From the NCBI GenBank assembly GCA_025356275.1, contig JANXUK010000134.1:1-64000 (forward strand): a DNA stretch of 64,000 bases, read 5' to 3'. Below the pieces are notes generated by a model. That model was not told the origin of the DNA, did not search any database, and saw only the letters and a program-made list of their open reading frames with translations. Made by a program: the position numbers and the translations under genes. This stretch comes from Sphingomonadales bacterium (GTDB lineage Bacteria; Pseudomonadota; Alphaproteobacteria; Sphingomonadales; Sphingomonadaceae). Shown in pieces: positions 47,559-59,590 of the stretch. How positions within the stretch are numbered: position 1 is the stretch's first letter; each line of letters starts with the position of its first letter.

Positions 47559-47727
47559 CTAGTGGATTGATTTTGACATTTGCATCCCCCGGCGGTTGGG
47601 ATGGGTCTGCAAATGTCAAAATCGTAAAATCCACTAGAATCAGAATCTTCTAGTGGTCCGAAAAGATTCTGACATTCGAGCGCGACTTGGCCTCAACCGG
47701 TATCGAATGTCAGAATCGGACCACTAG
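47559..47727. repeat. Double-hairpin CTAG-bounded repeat, copy C
   Basis: Palindromes 47559-47637 and 47650-47727, both starting and ending with CTAG, spacer AATCAGAATCTT. The outer arm of the first matches copy B, but inner arms read ATTTGCA/TGCAAAT instead of ATTCGA/TCGAAT, with both sides of the stem changed together. Lies between the divergent efflux and modA genes. Confidence 0.83.
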
Positions 47728-47801
47728 CTATATCCGTTGGAATACGGCATCAGCGCGATTTCGCAGTTGGCAACTCCCGCCACCAACGGACGAACCGCGC
47801 C

Positions 47802-48581
47802 ATGACCAATCTTGTTACGAAGCTGCTGCTGGCGCTTGCCATGCTGCTGCCCTTCGGCGCGCCGGCCCATGCTCGGGCCATGGAAGGGCGCGGCCCCGCG
47901 GTACTCGCCGCGTCATCGCTGCAGGAGGCGATCAACGCCGCCGCCGATGGCTGGGCCGCCGAAGGGCACGCCCGCCCGGTGATCTCGCTGGCCAGTTCGG
48001 CCGCGCTGGCGCGTCAGATTGAGGCTGGCGCGCCGGCCGACATCTTTATCAGCGCCGATGCGCAGTGGATGGACGAAATTTCCGCCAAAGGGCTGACTTT
48101 CCCGGCCAGCCGGCGCGATTTGGTGGGCAACCGGCTGGTGCTGATCGCCCCGGCAGCGAGCCGCGTCCGGCTGAGCATCACTCGCGGATTTCCGCTGGCT
48201 GCCGCGCTGGGCGAAGGGCGGCTGGCGTCCGGGGCGACCACATCGGTGCCCGCCGGCATCTATGCCAAACAGGCGCTGACCGCGCTGGGCGTGTGGGACG
48301 CGGTGGCGGGCAGACTGGCGGAGACCGAGAATGTGCGCGCGGCGCTGGCGTTGGTAAAGCATGGTGAAGTGCCGTTGGGCATCGTCTATGCCACCGACGC
48401 CCGCGCCGAGCCCGGCGTGCGCATCGTGGGCGTGTTCCCGGAAAGCAGCCACAAGCCGATCCGCTACCCGCTGGCCGTACTGACCGCATCGCGCCACCCT
48501 GATGCAGCAGCGTTCGAGCGGTTTCTGCTATCCGCCAAGGGTCGCGCGATCCTGCTGCGCTTTGGCTTTGTTGGGGTCTAA
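47802..48581 (+). CDS. modA: Molybdate ABC transporter substrate-binding protein
   Basis: A 259-residue periplasmic binding protein with signal peptide (LLLALAMLLPFGAPAHA). ModA motifs: VLAASSLQEAINAAADGW, PVISLASSAALARQIEAGAPADIFISADAQWMD, then LASGATTSVPAGIYAKQAL and GEVPLGIVYATDA, lining the oxyanion pocket. It heads a modABC run on the plus strand, 84 bases before modB. Confidence 0.92.
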   Translation: MTNLVTKLLLALAMLLPFGAPAHARAMEGRGPAVLAASSLQEAINAAADGWAAEGHARPVISLASSAALARQIEAGAPADIFISADAQWMDEISAKGLTFPASRRDLVGNRLVLIAPAASRVRLSITRGFPLAAALGEGRLASGATTSVPAGIYAKQALTALGVWDAVAGRLAETENVRAALALVKHGEVPLGIVYATDARAEPGVRIVGVFPESSHKPIRYPLAVLTASRHPDAAAFERFLLSAKGRAILLRFGFVGV

Positions 48582-48665
48582 GGGTTTGTTAGCCACCTGC
48601 CGGCGGGGTAAGCCACAGGCTTGCGAAAAAGCGCCCTTTCGTGCTTGTTCGCCAAACATTCTCCC

Positions 48666-49355
48666 ATGCTGACGCCGACCGAGTGGGGCATCATCTGGCT
48701 ATCGCTGAAGGTCAGCGCGGCGGCGATGGCGGTGACGCTGCCGGTGGCGTTCGGGCTGGCGTATGTCTTGGCGCGGCGGCGGTTTGCGGGGTGGTTGCTG
48801 CTCGATGCGGTGGTGCATTTGCCGCTGGTGCTGCCCCCGGTGGTGACCGGCTGGCTGCTGTTGCTGGCGTTTGGCGCCAATGGGCCGGCGGGCCGCGTGC
48901 TGGCCACCTTGGGGATCAGCGTGATGTTCCGCTGGACCGGGGCGGCGCTGGCCTCCGCGGTGATGGCGCTGCCGTTGATGGTGCGGGCAATGCGCCTGTC
49001 GATCGAGGGGGTGGACCGTCGGCTTGAGGGCGCGGCGCGGGTTCTGGGCGCAGGGCGGTGGCGTGCGTTTGCGACTGTCACGCTGCCGCTGGCGATGCCG
49101 GGGGTGCTGGCCGGGCTGGTGTTGGGTTTTGCGCGTTCGGTGGGGGAGTTTGGCGCGACGATTACTTTCGTCGCGTCGATCCCCGGTGAGACACAGACCC
49201 TGCCGCTGGCGATCCACGATGCGCTGCAAACTCCCGGCGGGGAGAACGAGGTGACGCGGCTGGCGGTGGTGGCGGTGCTGCTATCGCTTGGCGCGCTGCT
49301 GGGGTCGGAGCTGCTGGTGCGGCGTGGGCGGGGCGGTGTCGCGCATGTCCTCTGA
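48666..49355 (+). CDS. modB: Molybdate ABC transporter permease
   Basis: 229-residue inner-membrane permease with about five helices. EWGIIWLSLKVSAAAM opening, LPLVLPPVVTGWLLLL, and the EAA loop GAARVLGAGRWRAFATVTLPLAMPGVLAG that docks the ATPase, then GEFGATITFVASIPGETQTLPLAI. ATG at 48666 gives the usual N-terminus; a longer start at 48621 is less likely. Overlaps modC by 11 bases. Confidence 0.92.
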   Translation: MLTPTEWGIIWLSLKVSAAAMAVTLPVAFGLAYVLARRRFAGWLLLDAVVHLPLVLPPVVTGWLLLLAFGANGPAGRVLATLGISVMFRWTGAALASAVMALPLMVRAMRLSIEGVDRRLEGAARVLGAGRWRAFATVTLPLAMPGVLAGLVLGFARSVGEFGATITFVASIPGETQTLPLAIHDALQTPGGENEVTRLAVVAVLLSLGALLGSELLVRRGRGGVAHVL

Positions 49356-49977
49356 CGCCTTCGCGGTCGACGTACAGTTGCACCGGGGCGGGGCCAAGAT
49401 CGCTGCCGCATTCACCGCGCCTGCTGGCCTAACCGCACTGATCGGCCGATCGGGCGCGGGCAAGACCAGCGTTCTGGACATGATCGCCGGCCTGCTGCGC
49501 CCTGACATCGGCCGGATCGTGGTGGGCGGGACGGTGCTGTTCGACAGCGATGCCGGCATCGACCTGCCGCCCGAGGCGCGCGCCTGCGGCTATGTGTTTC
49601 AGGATCTGCGGCTGTTCCCGCACCGGCGCGTGCGCGACAATCTGCTGTTTGGCTGGCGGCTGGCCGCGCCTGAGCGCCGCTGGATGTCGCCCGATACGGC
49701 GGCGGATTTCCTCGGCATCGCGCATCTGATGGAGCGCTGGCCCGCCACGCTCTCGGGCGGAGAGGCGCAGCGGGTCGCGATCGGGCGCGCGCTGCTGTCG
49801 GCCCCGCGTTTCCTGTTGCTGGACGAGCCCCTGTCCTCGCTCGACATGGCGCGCCGTGCCGGGATCATCGCGGTGATCGCGCGGATCCGCGACGAGCTGA
49901 AGCTGCCGATCCTGTACGTCAGCCACGAAAACGCGGAGGTCGAGCAATTGGCGGGGACAGTGATTACGGTCGATTAG
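49345..49977 (+). CDS. modC: Molybdate ABC transporter ATPase, short form without TOBE domain
   Basis: 210 residues. Walker A GRSGAGKTS (34-42), Q-loop FQDLRLFPHRRV, signature LSGGEAQRVAIGRAL, Walker B FLLLDEPLSSLD and switch His in YVSHENAEVEQL. Typical ModC is ~350 residues with a C-terminal molybdate-binding MOP/TOBE domain; this one ends after the nucleotide-binding domain, so molybdate feedback on the pump is probably lost. No obvious frameshift follows: the downstream DNA becomes a repeat. Confidence 0.88.
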   Translation: MSSDAFAVDVQLHRGGAKIAAAFTAPAGLTALIGRSGAGKTSVLDMIAGLLRPDIGRIVVGGTVLFDSDAGIDLPPEARACGYVFQDLRLFPHRRVRDNLLFGWRLAAPERRWMSPDTAADFLGIAHLMERWPATLSGGEAQRVAIGRALLSAPRFLLLDEPLSSLDMARRAGIIAVIARIRDELKLPILYVSHENAEVEQLAGTVITVD

Positions 49978-50064
49978 CGTTTTTCGAACGAAGCGAAGCG
50001 CAGTGACTCGGGAACTGCGAAGCGCAGTGACTCGGGAACGTCAGTCACCGAAGGTGAAAAACGC
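49977..50064. repeat. 24-bp-period direct repeat inside a GCGTTTTTC inverted repeat
   Basis: GCGTTTTTC (49977-49985) and GAAAAACGC (50056-50064) bracket two perfect copies of a 23-bp unit starting GCGAAGCGCAGTG (49993-50015 and 50017-50039) joined by one T. Located between convergent modC and an outer-membrane protein gene; the outer pairing plus T/A tracts may terminate transcription in both directions. Confidence 0.7.
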
Positions 50065-50078
50065 GGTAACCAACAAAC

Positions 50079-51059
50079 CTAAAGCGCATAATTCACCTGC
50101 ACTTTGAACTGCACCGGCGCGGTCAGTTGTCCTGCGACGCCGCTGTTTACTGGCGCGGAGCGTGCATATTGCACCACCGCCACCTCGACATCGCCATAGA
50201 ATGACACCCGCCGTCCCAGCCGCAATTTCAAGCCAGGCGCGACTAATACGCGGGTATAGCCGGAATTGCCGGGGTCCCCATTGATGCCGCTGTCGCCCGC
50301 GCGCAGCGAACCCAGCAGCGCAAGACTGGGCGCGAGCCCGCCGCCCCCCAGCGGATAGCTGAGCCCCAAGGCCGCATCGGCCTCATTGCCCGGGCGATAG
50401 CCATCGCGGCTCATCACCGCGAACTGATACTGGCCCTGCGCGAACCAGCGTAGCTTCGTCCCCAGATGCCCGACATGATAGGCCCCGACTTGCAGGTCGG
50501 TGCTGCCGCTGCCCGGCATGGTATCGCGGTCGAACCCCGCACCACCCAGCGGGCCCAGCGGGCTGACCGAGCGCCCCGTCGGCAGTTTGATGCCGATGCT
50601 CAGACCGTTCGCCATATCGGCGGTCAGCCCGGTATAGGTCGCGCGCAGCATCGTATCGCCCAGCGCGGTGATGCCCCGCGTGTCCACCGTGCCCGCCGGC
50701 GCCGCGTATGTCCCGTCGTCGGTGGTGGTGAAGTGGCGCGTGACCAGCGGCACCTGCACCATCACCGTCCAGCGCGGGCTCAGCCGGTATTCGCCGCCGA
50801 TGGTGGTGAAATCTGTGGCGATGCGCTGATCCGGATTGTCGGCGGGATTGGCACGGTGGCCATGTTCGCGCATCTGGTTCTGGACCAGCGTATCATAGCG
50901 CAGCCACAGCGAAGCGCCGCTGTCGGAGGCCATCGGCGTCAGGCTGCCATCGCCAATATCGAATATGTTGCAGCCGCAAGCGCAGGCGGCGGCGGGTTGG
51001 GGGATGAAAGCGGCGGCGGCCAGCAGCCAGCCGGCGGCGTGGTAAAATCTTTGGGTCAT
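50079..51059 (-). CDS. Outer-membrane beta-barrel protein with CACGC motif
   Basis: 326 residues, signal peptide ending AAA-C, then ACACGCNIFDIGDG, a compact cysteine motif that could bind metal. The rest is amphipathic strands characteristic of a 12-14-strand barrel (GEYRLSPRWTVMVQVPLVTRHF, NGLSIGIKLPTGR, LKLRLGRRVSFYGDVEVAVVQY) ending VQFKVQVNYAL. Similar to MetA-pathway/phenol-type transporters. Forms a leftward pair with a DUF2946 gene 61 bases upstream; DUF2946 proteins often accompany metal-related outer-membrane proteins, so copper or other metal handling is possible. Confidence 0.72.
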   Translation of the reverse strand: MTQRFYHAAGWLLAAAAFIPQPAAACACGCNIFDIGDGSLTPMASDSGASLWLRYDTLVQNQMREHGHRANPADNPDQRIATDFTTIGGEYRLSPRWTVMVQVPLVTRHFTTTDDGTYAAPAGTVDTRGITALGDTMLRATYTGLTADMANGLSIGIKLPTGRSVSPLGPLGGAGFDRDTMPGSGSTDLQVGAYHVGHLGTKLRWFAQGQYQFAVMSRDGYRPGNEADAALGLSYPLGGGGLAPSLALLGSLRAGDSGINGDPGNSGYTRVLVAPGLKLRLGRRVSFYGDVEVAVVQYARSAPVNSGVAGQLTAPVQFKVQVNYAL

Positions 51060-51120
51060 GCAGAAATGTCCGAATAAGCAGGGATGCGCGCCCGTTCACG
51101 ATGGGGCGAGGTCGAGGCTT

Positions 51121-51507
51121 TCAGACATTGGCGGGCGGCGCTCTCGCCGGCGGATTACGCCTTGGGGCTGCGCCAGGGCTCTGTTCGGCCAGCAGATCGG
51201 CGGGTTTCGTGAGCGTTGCCGTATCCTGCGGCGCGGGCAGGGCGGGCTCGTCGCCGCCTGCCGCTGCCAGGCCGAGCACGGCGTAGGGGCAGGTAGTATG
51301 CTCGATCGGAGCCCCGCCATGCTGCCCCGCCAGCGGCAGAGCCAGCCGGTGCCCGCTGCTGCCGTCGCAGATGGTGACCGTGAGGCGCCCATGCCCGGCG
51401 TCCAGCATCGTCCCGCCGGGCAGCCCGACGCGCAGTATCAGCGCCGCCGCCAGCAACAGCACGGTCAGCCAGCGGTGGCCTAGCAACAGGGAGCGCAATT
51501 GGGCCAT
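51121..51507 (-). CDS. DUF2946 family protein
   Basis: 128 residues: hydrophobic N-terminus (LTVLLLAAALILRVGLPGG) that could be a signal or anchor, then GRLTVTICDGSSGHRLALPL and HTTCPYAVLGLAAAG, the DUF2946 layout with Cys in TICDG and CPYA. Ala/Pro-rich tail. Just upstream of, and same strand as, the CACGC outer-membrane protein. Function unassigned; a periplasmic metal role is suggested only by partners. Confidence 0.68.
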   Translation of the reverse strand: MAQLRSLLLGHRWLTVLLLAAALILRVGLPGGTMLDAGHGRLTVTICDGSSGHRLALPLAGQHGGAPIEHTTCPYAVLGLAAAGGDEPALPAPQDTATLTKPADLLAEQSPGAAPRRNPPARAPPANV

Positions 51508-51560
51508 CCGCCGCCGGCTCTACCCGCCGCCGTGCAACTTGTCATCACGCCTTTGTCACC

Positions 51561-52121
51561 TCAGGGCGTTTGCGGCACCCGCCGGTTGACCAGCGGCCGC
51601 GCATAGGACGGATCGGCCATCCCACGCGACGATACCCCGTTGACGGCAATATCGGGCACATCGCCAAATGGCAGCGGCATCGGCGGCGGCAGGCATCCCC
51701 ATTCGATGATATTGGTGCGCAGCGCGATCTTCCAGACGCCGCCCCGCCGTTCCACCCGGTCGATATAGCGCCCGCCGGCCATCCACAGGCTCTCATCGCG
51801 ATTGCGCCCGACGAACAGGTAATAGGTCTCCGAATGCGCGACATCGCCGGTTATATCGAGCGTGTTGTTGAGCAGATTGTGATGCGTGACGATCTGCCCC
51901 GCCTCATGCATCGGCACCGCCCAGTCATAGCACCCCGCGACATCGCCGACGTATGGCCCCGCCGCCATTTCGGCATCATCATGGAACGCCGAGAGGTACA
52001 GCGCACGGTCGAACCGGTCCATCCCGCGCGAAAACCGCGTCAGGCAATCGCGGATGTCGGCCTCATCGGCAAGGCGTTCGAGCCGCGCCAGCCTCTCGGG
52101 CGTCAGACCCTCAAGCGCCAC
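51561..52121 (-). CDS. SnoaL-like (NTF2-fold) protein
   Basis: 186 residues with the NTF2/SnoaL cone fold typical of polyketide cyclases and dehydratases: LADEADIRDCLTRFSRGMDRFD opening, YLSAFHDDAEM, HNLLNNTLDITGDVAHSETYYLF and GGRYIDRVERRGGVWKIALR. Last gene of a three-gene operon and overlapping the SDR gene by 11 bases. Probably a lyase, isomerase or binding protein acting on the SDR's substrate. Confidence 0.8.
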   Translation of the reverse strand: MALEGLTPERLARLERLADEADIRDCLTRFSRGMDRFDRALYLSAFHDDAEMAAGPYVGDVAGCYDWAVPMHEAGQIVTHHNLLNNTLDITGDVAHSETYYLFVGRNRDESLWMAGGRYIDRVERRGGVWKIALRTNIIEWGCLPPPMPLPFGDVPDIAVNGVSSRGMADPSYARPLVNRRVPQTP

Positions 52122-53019
52122 GGTAATTGACCTGGCGGATCGGCTTCCACAGCGGTGATCCGCGTGTCGCCCGCGCCGAGGGGATCACGCTGCCATCGAC
52201 ATCAGTGATGCCATATTCCATCGCCAGCTCGGTGGTGATGAAACTGCCGCCCGAGCGGTCCATGATCGCCGGATCGCAGGTCAGCGCGACAATCACCCGG
52301 CCCGGATGCTCGACGGTGCTGCCGGTCATATTGGTGATCGATTTGGTCATGCTGGCGCCCACTTTCGCCAAATTATCCTTCGCCTTCTCGGTCAGGGTCA
52401 GCCCCTGCCAGATCGACAGGGCGGCGACATTATAGGGCTCCAGCTCGATCGCCATATCGCGCGATATCCGGTCCACCGCACTCTTGGAGGTGCCGAAAAT
52501 CACCCCATACGTATAAGTGACCGAAGCAAAGCCCGAGATCGCTACGATCAACCCGCGTCCCGCCGGCGCCATCAACTTGGCCGCATGCCATGCCGCGACA
52601 TAGTTCGAGGTGATCCCCACCTCCCACATCTCAAGGTTGGACAGCGGCTTCTCCCAGAATGGTTTGCCATCCAGCAGATCGTCCGACAGAGAAAAGGCAT
52701 TGTTGACCAGTATATCGAGCCGGCCCGCTTCGGTGGCGATCCGTGCGAACAACGCCGCCACTGCCGCATTATCACTATGGTCACAGGCGACCGCGATGCC
52801 GCGCCCGCCGCTGTCCTTGCCGCGCGCGTCGCATTCGGCAGCGGTTCCGCCGACGGTGCCCGGCAGGTAGTAATCGCCCTCGCGGATCGTGCGCCCGGTG
52901 ACATAGACCGTCGCACCCTCAGAGGCGAGGACCAGCGCGACTCCCTTGCCGATGCCCCGGCTGGCCCCGGTGACCAGCGCGACCTTGCCGCTCAGGCGTC
53001 CCGTTGTTGCTCCGGCCAT
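52111..53019 (-). CDS. SDR-family protein with Phe in place of the catalytic Tyr
   Basis: 302 residues. NAD(P) motif VTGASRGIGKG and LVNNAF are intact. The active-site motif reads F175-G-T-S-K179 (GVIFGTSKSAVD), so the usual Tyr of YxxxK is replaced by Phe, although a Tyr lies four residues earlier. Resembles DHRS1-type SDRs. It may have altered chemistry or use another residue. ATG at 53019 overlaps the TGA of the upstream SnoaL gene (TGATG). Middle gene of SnoaL-SDR-SnoaL. Confidence 0.82.
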   Translation of the reverse strand: MAGATTGRLSGKVALVTGASRGIGKGVALVLASEGATVYVTGRTIREGDYYLPGTVGGTAAECDARGKDSGGRGIAVACDHSDNAAVAALFARIATEAGRLDILVNNAFSLSDDLLDGKPFWEKPLSNLEMWEVGITSNYVAAWHAAKLMAPAGRGLIVAISGFASVTYTYGVIFGTSKSAVDRISRDMAIELEPYNVAALSIWQGLTLTEKAKDNLAKVGASMTKSITNMTGSTVEHPGRVIVALTCDPAIMDRSGGSFITTELAMEYGITDVDGSVIPSARATRGSPLWKPIRQVNYRGA

Positions 53020-53573
53020 CACTGTGCTCCCTTGCCGAAAAAGCGCTCGCTGAAATCGCCCCGTGCGCGGCCGGCATAATGCGGCGCGCTGAACGGCATG
53101 CCCATCACCCCTGCGGACCAGTCGATCGCATCGCCCCGATCCTGATACCAGTCGTAGAGCATGGTGCGGCTGGCGATGCGCCATTCGCCATGCCGCCGCT
53201 CGAACACATCGAGATAGCGCCCGCCGATGACGATGTCCTGCTCGCTGGCCTTGCCCATATCGATGCGGTGGTAGGAGATGACCTGTGTTTCCGCGCGGGC
53301 ATGCGCGCCGTCGCGATCGATATAGGTCTGGCCGAGCACATGCTGGGTGTTGGTGATGGCATCCGCGCCGGGCACCACCCATGCCAGATATTCCGCGAAA
53401 TCGCCTTTGAACACGCCGTAATCGGTGACGGAATCGGGCCAATAGGCGGCAGAGATCAGAGCCGCATCGCGCCGGTCCTCACCGCGCGCCAGCACGATGA
53501 TGCACTGACGGATCGCGTCACGATCGGCGATTGCCTGGAACTGCATCTCGAGATCGGGCGGGATGTTGCTCAA
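53019..53573 (-). CDS. SnoaL-like (NTF2-fold) protein, operon leader
   Basis: 184 residues, NTF2/SnoaL family: IADRDAIRQCIIVLARGEDRRD, ISAAYWPDSVTDYGVFKG, TYIDRDGAHARAETQVISYH and GGRYLDVFERRHGEWRIASRTMLYDW. Similar to but distinct from the 51561-52121 protein. No signal peptide. First gene of the operon; the divergent promoter region to 53747 contains a poly-T tract. Confidence 0.8.
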   Translation of the reverse strand: MSNIPPDLEMQFQAIADRDAIRQCIIVLARGEDRRDAALISAAYWPDSVTDYGVFKGDFAEYLAWVVPGADAITNTQHVLGQTYIDRDGAHARAETQVISYHRIDMGKASEQDIVIGGRYLDVFERRHGEWRIASRTMLYDWYQDRGDAIDWSAGVMGMPFSAPHYAGRARGDFSERFFGKGAQ

Positions 53574-53746
53574 GGGTCCACTCCATTTTGTTTTGCCGCC
53601 GGGCGGCGGTTTGGACGCGGCATGGACCCATTTTTTTTCACCAGCAATCGCCGGTTAAGCTGCCCCCTTGAATATCGCCCCACCGCGCCCACATCGCGGA
53701 CGCCCCCTTTACGGGCGATCACTTCGATCAATCGAGGACATCTCTC

Positions 53747-54598
53747 ATGGCCAAGCCATTTCGCCTTGTTTCCGCGCTCAGTCTTGCCGCCGTGCTCGCG
53801 CTGGGCGTGCCGGGCGGCGCTTTGGCCGCCGATGCCACACTGGCGCAGGTTTCCGCCGCCGCGCATTCGGGCGACACCAAGGGTGCGCTGGCGATGATGG
53901 ATCAGGTGCTGAAGGATCACCCGAAAAGCGCCAAGGCGCATTATATCGAGGCCGAACTGCTCGGCCACGCCCACCGCATCACCGACGCGCAGGGTGAGCT
54001 GGCCAAGGCTGAGCAACTCGCTCCCGGCCTGCCGTTTGCCAGCGCGCATTCGGTCGGCGCGCTTAAGGCGCAGCTGGCGGGAACGAGCGGCACGATCGGC
54101 GCGGCAAGGAGCGTGCCCGTTGCCCCCGCCGCAGCGTCGAGCTTTCCCTGGGGGATGATCGCCATCATCGGTCTGGTGCTGTTCGGCATGCTGGCGCTGA
54201 TGCGGCGACGTTCGGCGCAGGCGCAGATGCCGGTGGGTACGGGCGGTTATACGCCGGGCTATGGCCCCGGAATGCAGCCGGGCATGGGGATGCAGCCGGG
54301 CATGGGGATGCAGCCCGGCATGGGCATGGGCGGTATGGGCGGGGGCATGGGTTCCGGCCTGATGGGCAGCCTGGCCTCGGGCGCCGCGATGGGCGCCGGC
54401 TTGGCCGTGGGCGAGGAAGTCGTCGGCCATATGTTCGGCGGCGGGCGCGAGCGTGACGGCTTTCACGATAGTTCCGCCAGCAACAGCTATACCGATCCCA
54501 ATCAGGACATGGGCGGCAGCGACTTCGGTGTCAGCGACAGCGGCGGCTGGGGCGACAGCGGCGGAGACAGCGGCGGCGGCGATAGCGGCGGCTGGTAA
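53747..54598 (+). CDS. Membrane protein with TPR-like domain and GMQP tandem repeats
   Basis: 283 residues. Signal peptide (LAAVLALGVPGGALA), one or two TPR-like helical hairpins to about residue 110 (GDTKGALAMMDQVLKDHP, AKAEQLAPG), one membrane helix (FPWGMIAIIGLVLFGMLALM), then low-complexity sequence: three to four GMQPGM repeats, a Gly/Met stretch, and a Ser/Gly/Asp-rich tail ending DSGGW. Such tails resemble Pfam DUF2076/TPM-type proteins. Likely anchored with a periplasmic TPR and cytoplasmic or surface tail. GAGGA precedes the start. Confidence 0.7.
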   Translation: MAKPFRLVSALSLAAVLALGVPGGALAADATLAQVSAAAHSGDTKGALAMMDQVLKDHPKSAKAHYIEAELLGHAHRITDAQGELAKAEQLAPGLPFASAHSVGALKAQLAGTSGTIGAARSVPVAPAAASSFPWGMIAIIGLVLFGMLALMRRRSAQAQMPVGTGGYTPGYGPGMQPGMGMQPGMGMQPGMGMGGMGGGMGSGLMGSLASGAAMGAGLAVGEEVVGHMFGGGRERDGFHDSSASNSYTDPNQDMGGSDFGVSDSGGWGDSGGDSGGGDSGGW

Positions 54599-54722
54599 CA
54601 CACCGCTCCAACCGATTGCCTCTTCACATTATCGCATTGGCAGGGCAGAACTTGGGGCCGGGCAGGACCCGCAAATCAATAACCCGGGGGGAGGGACATC
54701 CCCAGAACAGCAGGAGACTACC

Positions 54723-54956
54723 ATGCGTAAGTTTGTTCCGATTCTGGCTTTGGCCGCGATGTTCGCCACCTCGATGATTGCCCCCACTGCTGCCGATGCA
54801 AAGGGCTGCCTGCGCGGCGCCGCCGCCGGCGCTGTGGCTGGCCATTATGCGCATCACCATGCGGTGCTGGGCGCGGTTGGCGGCTGCGTGGCCGCGCATG
54901 AATATTACAAGCACAAGGCCGCCAAGGCTGCGGCGGCAGCGCAGCCCGCGCATTGA
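54723..54956 (+). CDS. Small secreted glycine-zipper, His-rich protein
   Basis: 77 residues. AGGAG seven bases before the ATG at 54723. Signal peptide (LALAAMFATSMIAPTAADA-KG), then a short GAAAGAVAGHYAHHHAVLGAVGG segment of two small-residue helices as in glycine-zipper proteins, and an Ala/Lys tail. Secreted or envelope-associated; function unknown. Two cysteines (KGCLRG, GGCVAAH). Confidence 0.7.
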   Translation: MRKFVPILALAAMFATSMIAPTAADAKGCLRGAAAGAVAGHYAHHHAVLGAVGGCVAAHEYYKHKAAKAAAAAQPAH

Positions 54957-54991
54957 GGCCCGGCTCCGGTCGGGCTTGAGCGATACCACAG

Positions 54992-55022
54992 ACCCCCGGA
55001 GGCGCTGCCTTCGGGGGTTTTT
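54992..55022. terminator. Intrinsic terminator
   Basis: ACCCCCGGAGG ... CCTTCGGGGGT stem with a five-base loop followed by TTTTT, 35 bases after the glycine-zipper gene and just before the end of the convergent sensor kinase gene. Confidence 0.85.
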
Positions 55023-55025
55023 GCG

Positions 55026-59401
<4,376 letters not shown>

Positions 59402-59590
59402 TCCCGGCTGGCGGTGCCTGCGGGATAGGGGCTTATGCGGGGTCAGTGGTTACCATTTTGCAAACCATGAATTTCGCGATCCGCAAAAATGCGTAACAGA
59501 AATTTAAGCAAATTAACGCAGAGGTGGGCCGTTGGCGATGTGTGTCACTTTGGCACGGTTGATTTGGCTCGGGTTTGACAGGGTAGTGTC
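59402..59590. promoter_or_regulatory. Divergent promoter region, regulator / polysaccharide operon
   Basis: 189 bases, AT-rich around 59450-59515. TTGGCACG near 59555 resembles a sigma-54 -24 element, but no GC doublet sits at the required -12 spacing, so I do not call it. No other motif could be assigned. Confidence 0.35.

Noticed and set aside
59550-59575. Possible sigma-54 promoter (TTGGCACG...TTTGGCT) before the polysaccharide operon
   Set aside because: The -24-like GG and the nearest downstream GC are about 15 bases apart instead of 12, which sigma-54 promoters rarely tolerate.
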